Positions 60,754-64,000 of a stretch of DNA of 64,000 bases are shown in pieces. A program made the position numbers and the translations under genes. Under the pieces are notes generated by a model. That model was not told the origin of the DNA. It was given only the letters and a program-made list of their open reading frames with translations, and did no database searches. The stretch comes from Burkholderia sp. (GTDB lineage Bacteria > Pseudomonadota > Gammaproteobacteria > Burkholderiales > Burkholderiaceae). Each line of letters opens with the position of its first letter. Position 1 is the first letter of the stretch. The stretch is taken from contig JAIRVP010000056.1 of assembly GCA_031253835.1 (NCBI GenBank), positions 1 through 64,000 of the forward strand, written 5' to 3'.

Positions 60754-61691
60754 TGCTGTCGCTGCCCGTCGTCGCGATGCTCGCGGTCGCGGCCGCGATC
60801 GTCGACCGCGCACTCGGCGAGCCGGCCGGCTGGCATCCGCTCGTCGCGTTCGGCCGCCTCGCCGCACGCATCGAAGGCGCGCTGAACACGGGCCGGCGCG
60901 GCCGCATGGTCGGCGTCGCCGCATGGGTCGCGGCCGTCGTGCCGCCGGTGGCCGTCGCGGCGTGGCTCGTCACCGTGCTGCCGTGGCCGCTGGCAGCCGC
61001 ACTGCACGTCGCGCTGCTGTGGTTCGCGCTCGGCGCGAAGAGCCTTGCCGACCATCTCGCGCCGATCGCCGCCGCGCTGCTGCGGCACGATCTCGCGGCC
61101 GCCCGCACGCTGACCGCGCGCATCGTGTCGCGCGACACGAGCGACGCCGACGAAGGCGCGCTGTCGCGCGCGGCCGTCGAATCGGCGCTCGAAAACGGCA
61201 ACGACGCAATTTTCGGCGCGCTGTTCTGGTTCGTCGTCGCGGGAGGGCCCGGCGCACTGCTGTTCCGTCTCGCGAACACGCTCGACGCGATGTGGGGTTA
61301 CCGCACGCCGCGCTTCCTGACCTTCGGCTGGGCCGCCGCCCGGCTAGACGACGCACTGAACTGGCTGCCCGCGCGCCTCACGGCCGCGAGCTACGCACTG
61401 CTCGGCGATACCGCCTCTGCATGGCGCTGCTGGCGCACGCAGGCGCGTCACTGGGACAGCCCGAACGCGGGCCCCGTGATGGCCGCAGGCGCCGGCAGCC
61501 TGAACGTGCAGCTCGGCGGCCCGGCCGTCTATCACGGCGAGATCGAGGATCGCCCCGCGCTCGGCACCGGCGCATCGGCCACCGCCCTCCACATCGTCGC
61601 CGCGCTGTCGCTCGTCACGCGCACGCTTGCCCTGTGGCTCGCGCTGCTGGTCGCGAGCGGCGCACTCGCCATGGCCACCCATCATGTCTGA
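60747..61691 (+). CDS. cbiB: Adenosylcobinamide-phosphate synthase
   Basis: A 314-residue inner-membrane enzyme (CbiB/CobD family) that attaches aminopropanol phosphate to cobyric acid. Hydrophobic helices alternate with the conserved WHPLVAFGRL, IVSRDTSDADEGALSRAAVES in segments, GNDAIFGALFWF and SPNAGPVMAAGAGSLNVQLGG. It starts inside the end of cobU and its own stop overlaps the next gene by 8 bases, indicating tight translational coupling. Confidence 0.94.
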   Translation: MLMLSLPVVAMLAVAAAIVDRALGEPAGWHPLVAFGRLAARIEGALNTGRRGRMVGVAAWVAAVVPPVAVAAWLVTVLPWPLAAALHVALLWFALGAKSLADHLAPIAAALLRHDLAAARTLTARIVSRDTSDADEGALSRAAVESALENGNDAIFGALFWFVVAGGPGALLFRLANTLDAMWGYRTPRFLTFGWAAARLDDALNWLPARLTAASYALLGDTASAWRCWRTQARHWDSPNAGPVMAAGAGSLNVQLGGPAVYHGEIEDRPALGTGASATALHIVAALSLVTRTLALWLALLVASGALAMATHHV

Positions 61692-62703
61692 TACACGCAT
61701 CACGCACGGCGGCAACCTGCATGAAGCCGCCCGCCGCCACGGCATTCCGTACGACGCGTGGCTCGACCTGTCGACCGGCATCAATCCGGTCGGCTATCCG
61801 GTGCCGCCCGTCCCGGCCGACGCATGGCGCCGGCTGCCCGACGACGGTGACGGCCTCGCGGCCTGCGCCGCGCAGTACTACCACGCGCCCGATTCCACAC
61901 ACGTATTGCCGGTTGCCGGCAGCCAGGCTGCGATCCGCGCGTTGCCCGCGTTGCTGCCGGCCGGCGACGCCGGTGTCGCGGCGCTCGCGTACGGCGAATA
62001 TGCGCCCGCCTTCGCGCGTCACGGCCATCGCGTCGTGCCGCTCGACATCGGCACCGATACGCTGCCCGCGACGCTACGCCACGTCATCGTCGGGAATCCG
62101 AACAATCCGACCGCCGAGTTCGTGCCGGCCGAGCGCCTGCTCGGCTGGCATGCGCAACTGGCCGCACGCGGCGGCACGCTGATCGTCGACGAGGCGTTCG
62201 CCGATACGGGCGCATCGCAATCGCTCGCGCCGCAGGTCGATCGCCCGGGGCTCGTCGTGCTGCGCTCGGTCGGCAAGTTCTACGGGCTCGCCGGCATCCG
62301 CGCGGGCTTCGTGCTCGCATGCCCCGACCGGATCGCCGCACTGCGCGACATGCTCGGCGCATGGACGGTCGGCGGTCCCGCACGCCACGCGGTCGCCGCG
62401 GCGTTCGCCGATCGCGCGTGGCAGGCCGCCGCCCGCGAACGGCTCGCAGCCGACGGCGAGCGGCTGGCCGCGCTGCTGCGCGTGCACGGCTTCGCGGTTC
62501 GTGCAACGCCGCTCTTCAGCTGGACCGACGACCCGCGCGCCGCGGCGCTGCATGCGGCACTCGCGGCGCACGGGATCTGGACGCGGCACTTCCCGGCGCC
62601 GTCGAGCGTACGCGTCGGCCTGCCGGGCAGCGAAGCCGAATGGCAGCGCCTCGACGGCGCGCTCGCGCATTGCGTGCCGCTGCTGCAACCGGCCTCCGCA
62701 TGA
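61684..62703 (+). CDS. cobD: Threonine-phosphate decarboxylase
   Basis: A 339-residue PLP enzyme producing (R)-1-amino-2-propanol O-2-phosphate, the substrate of CbiB. Features are HGGNLHEAARRHG at the start, WLDLSTGINPVGYP, VGNPNNPTAEFVP, VDEAFAD and the PLP Lys198 in RSVGKFYGLAGIRAG. In Pseudomonas-type naming the gene is cobC. It overlaps cbiB upstream (8 bases) and btuF downstream (ATGA). Confidence 0.93.
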   Translation: MSDTRITHGGNLHEAARRHGIPYDAWLDLSTGINPVGYPVPPVPADAWRRLPDDGDGLAACAAQYYHAPDSTHVLPVAGSQAAIRALPALLPAGDAGVAALAYGEYAPAFARHGHRVVPLDIGTDTLPATLRHVIVGNPNNPTAEFVPAERLLGWHAQLAARGGTLIVDEAFADTGASQSLAPQVDRPGLVVLRSVGKFYGLAGIRAGFVLACPDRIAALRDMLGAWTVGGPARHAVAAAFADRAWQAAARERLAADGERLAALLRVHGFAVRATPLFSWTDDPRAAALHAALAAHGIWTRHFPAPSSVRVGLPGSEAEWQRLDGALAHCVPLLQPASA

Positions 62704-63617
62704 GTCCGCGCACGTTTCACCGGCTGGCACCGGTCGCGATGCTGGCCACGCTGGCGCACGCGCCGCTCGTCCGCGCCGATGTGTCGACGCGCGACGACGC
62801 CGGCAACACCGTCACGCTGCCCGCGCCCGCGCAACGCGTGATCAGCCTCGCGCCGCACGCGACCGAACTCGTCTATGCGGCCGGCGGCGGCGCAAAGCTC
62901 GTCGGCACCGTCACGTACAGCGACTATCCGCCCGCCGCACAGGCGGTGCCGCGCGTCGGCGACAACAAGGCGCTCGACCTCGAACGGATCGCCGCGCTGA
63001 AACCCGACCTGATCGTCGTCTGGCGGCACGGCAACGCCGAGCGGCAGACCGACGCGCTGCGCGCACTGCATATCCCGCTGTTCTTCAGTGAACCGAAGCA
63101 TCTCGACGACGTGTCGTCGTCGCTGCGCAGGCTCGGCACGCTGCTCGGCACGCAGCCGGCGGCCGATGCAGCCGCGGCCGCCTATACGCGCGACATCGCG
63201 GCACTGCGCACACGCTACGCGGCGCGCGCACCCGTCACGCTGTTCTTCCAGGTCTGGGACCGGCCGCTGATGACGCTCAACGGCACACACCTGATCAACG
63301 AAGTGATCGAGCTATGCGGCGGCCGCAACGTGTTCGCGTCGCTCAAGCCGCTCGCCCCGACCGTCACCGACGAGGCCGTGCTCGCCGCGAATCCGGAAGC
63401 GATCGTGACGACGAGCGCCGGTGCGACGCGTTCGAACGAACCGCTGCCGAGCCTCGCGCGCTGGCGCACGTGGCCCGCGCTGACGGCCGTGGCACGCAAC
63501 AACCTGTTCGCGATCGACGGCGACCTGCTGACGCGGCCGTCGCCGCGGATCGCACAGGGCGCGGCTGCGCTGTGCGAGGATCTCGATGCCGCGCGTGCAC
63601 GGCGGCCGGCGCGCTGA
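62700..63617 (+). CDS. btuF: Cobalamin-binding periplasmic protein BtuF-like
   Basis: A 305-residue exported protein of the helical-backbone metal-receptor family. A signal peptide ends near residue 26 (LVRA-DVS). The N-lobe begins with VSTRDDAGNTVTLPAPAQRVISLAPHATELVYAAG in segments and has GTVTYSDYPPAA; the C-lobe has NVFASLKPLAPTVTDEAVLAANPEAI. It would deliver cobalamin or cobinamide to a BtuCD importer; btuC and btuD are not in the window. Being the last gene of a cobinamide-salvage operon supports the corrinoid role over iron-siderophore binding. Confidence 0.87.
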   Translation: MSPRTFHRLAPVAMLATLAHAPLVRADVSTRDDAGNTVTLPAPAQRVISLAPHATELVYAAGGGAKLVGTVTYSDYPPAAQAVPRVGDNKALDLERIAALKPDLIVVWRHGNAERQTDALRALHIPLFFSEPKHLDDVSSSLRRLGTLLGTQPAADAAAAAYTRDIAALRTRYAARAPVTLFFQVWDRPLMTLNGTHLINEVIELCGGRNVFASLKPLAPTVTDEAVLAANPEAIVTTSAGATRSNEPLPSLARWRTWPALTAVARNNLFAIDGDLLTRPSPRIAQGAAALCEDLDAARARRPAR

Positions 63618-63646
63618 TCCACGCGCCACCGGCGCATGGCGCGCGC

Positions 63647-64000
63647 CTATGCGTCCCAGTGCATGACTTCCCATGCTCGCACGTCGCGGTCCGCGCGCAG
63701 CCAGACAACCCCGCCCGTCGGCACCGGCCGCGACAACAGCGTCTCGAGCGGGACACGCAATACATGCGACGCGAACGCGCGAATCACGCCCGCATGCGTG
63801 ACGACCCATTGCGGTTCGTCGAGCTGCGCAATCGCATCGGCCCGCCGTGCAACCCGTTCGACGAACCGCGCAACGCTTTCGCCGCCATGCGCACGCGCAT
63901 GCATCAGGTCGGCCGCCCACGCATCGAGCGCCGCGCGGTCGATATCGTCCCAGCGCTGCATTTCCCACGCGCCGAAATCCATCTCCTGCCAGTCGGCATC
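63647..64000 (-). CDS. cobC: Histidine phosphatase, probable alpha-ribazole phosphatase (5' part missing)
   Basis: The C-terminal 117 codons of a phosphoglycerate-mutase-superfamily phosphatase; the start lies beyond the right edge. Visible are DWQEMDFGAWEMQRWDD (the E/D-rich active-site loop), HGGESVARFVERV, and the second catalytic His in VVTHAGVIRAFASHV. Given its position beside the cobalamin operon, CobC (alpha-ribazole-5'-phosphate phosphatase) is the most likely identity. It is convergent with btuF. Confidence 0.85.
   Translation of the reverse strand, partial: DADWQEMDFGAWEMQRWDDIDRAALDAWAADLMHARAHGGESVARFVERVARRADAIAQLDEPQWVVTHAGVIRAFASHVLRVPLETLLSRPVPTGGVVWLRADRDVRAWEVMHWDA

Noticed and set aside
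1..64000. tRNA, rRNA or tmRNA genes
   Set aside because: No cloverleaf-like or rRNA-like sequence was noticed in the intergenic regions. A dedicated tRNA scan was not possible here.

Overview
The window is a contiguous piece of a high-GC proteobacterial chromosome. Gene content and order fit a Burkholderia (B. cepacia complex) main chromosome: an OpcP/OmpC-type porin, a fused hemD-hemX gene, the divergent hemCDXY/ppc pair, DUF3460-scpA-panC-panD, tamA-tamB, and a short cobalamin operon ending in btuF. This species-level placement is inference from gene content. No rRNA or tRNA genes, CRISPR array or prophage is visible. Nearly all of the window reads as core housekeeping DNA with normal GC-rich codon usage.

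Layout. 1-2.0 kb: a two-gene NitT/TauT-type ABC importer fragment on the minus strand. 2.4-6.3 kb: a small Cas2-like-fold protein, envZ-ompR (minus), a divergent Spy/CpxP-like periplasmic protein, and a pirin. 6.7-11.0 kb: a polar amino-acid ABC importer operon (binding protein, hisQ, hisM, hisP) interrupted between hisM and hisP by an antisense IS1341-type tnpB element carrying an amber stop. 11.1-14.3 kb: a diamine-type acetyltransferase, a LysR regulator, and a porin with a long structured leader. 14.4-16.6 kb: glnB and nadE. 16.7-21.4 kb: a FemAB-like GNAT protein, a secreted GH3 beta-glucosidase lipoprotein, and a divergent AraC regulator. 21.4-22.8 kb: a GIY-YIG nuclease with a histone-H1-like tail, convergent with ppa. 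23.1-26.8 kb: an aldehyde dehydrogenase/SDR/MFS operon, followed by a small HTH protein.

27.3-34.7 kb: hemC-hemDX-hemY (minus), divergent from ppc. 34.8-38.9 kb: a SAM methyltransferase, an XRE/MmyB regulator, argH and a HAD phosphatase. 39-44.6 kb (minus): an LprI-like protein, a basic amino-acid decarboxylase, dcd, a SodC-like lipoprotein that has lost most metal ligands, and apbC. 45-48.1 kb: an OmpA-family lipoprotein and metG. 48.2-54.1 kb: tamB and tamA (minus). 54.4-57.0 kb: DUF3460, scpA, panC and panD. 57.0-58.5 kb: an orphan ParA, DoxX, and a 45-residue exported peptide. 58.6-64.0 kb: cobQ (minus), divergent from cobU-cbiB-cobD-btuF with overlapping stop and start codons, then the 3' part of cobC (minus).

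Functional links. The hem and cob genes share the tetrapyrrole theme. EnvZ-OmpR sits next to tandem 10-bp repeats that look like its own operator and next to an envelope-stress chaperone. tamAB, the porin and the OmpA lipoprotein serve the outer membrane. The most unusual items are the antisense tnpB element with its amber codon and displaced catalytic glutamate, the metal-ligand-poor SodC homologue, the HemD-HemX fusion with a possible internal start, and several undescribed palindromes and leader hairpins. No clearly new multi-gene system was found.
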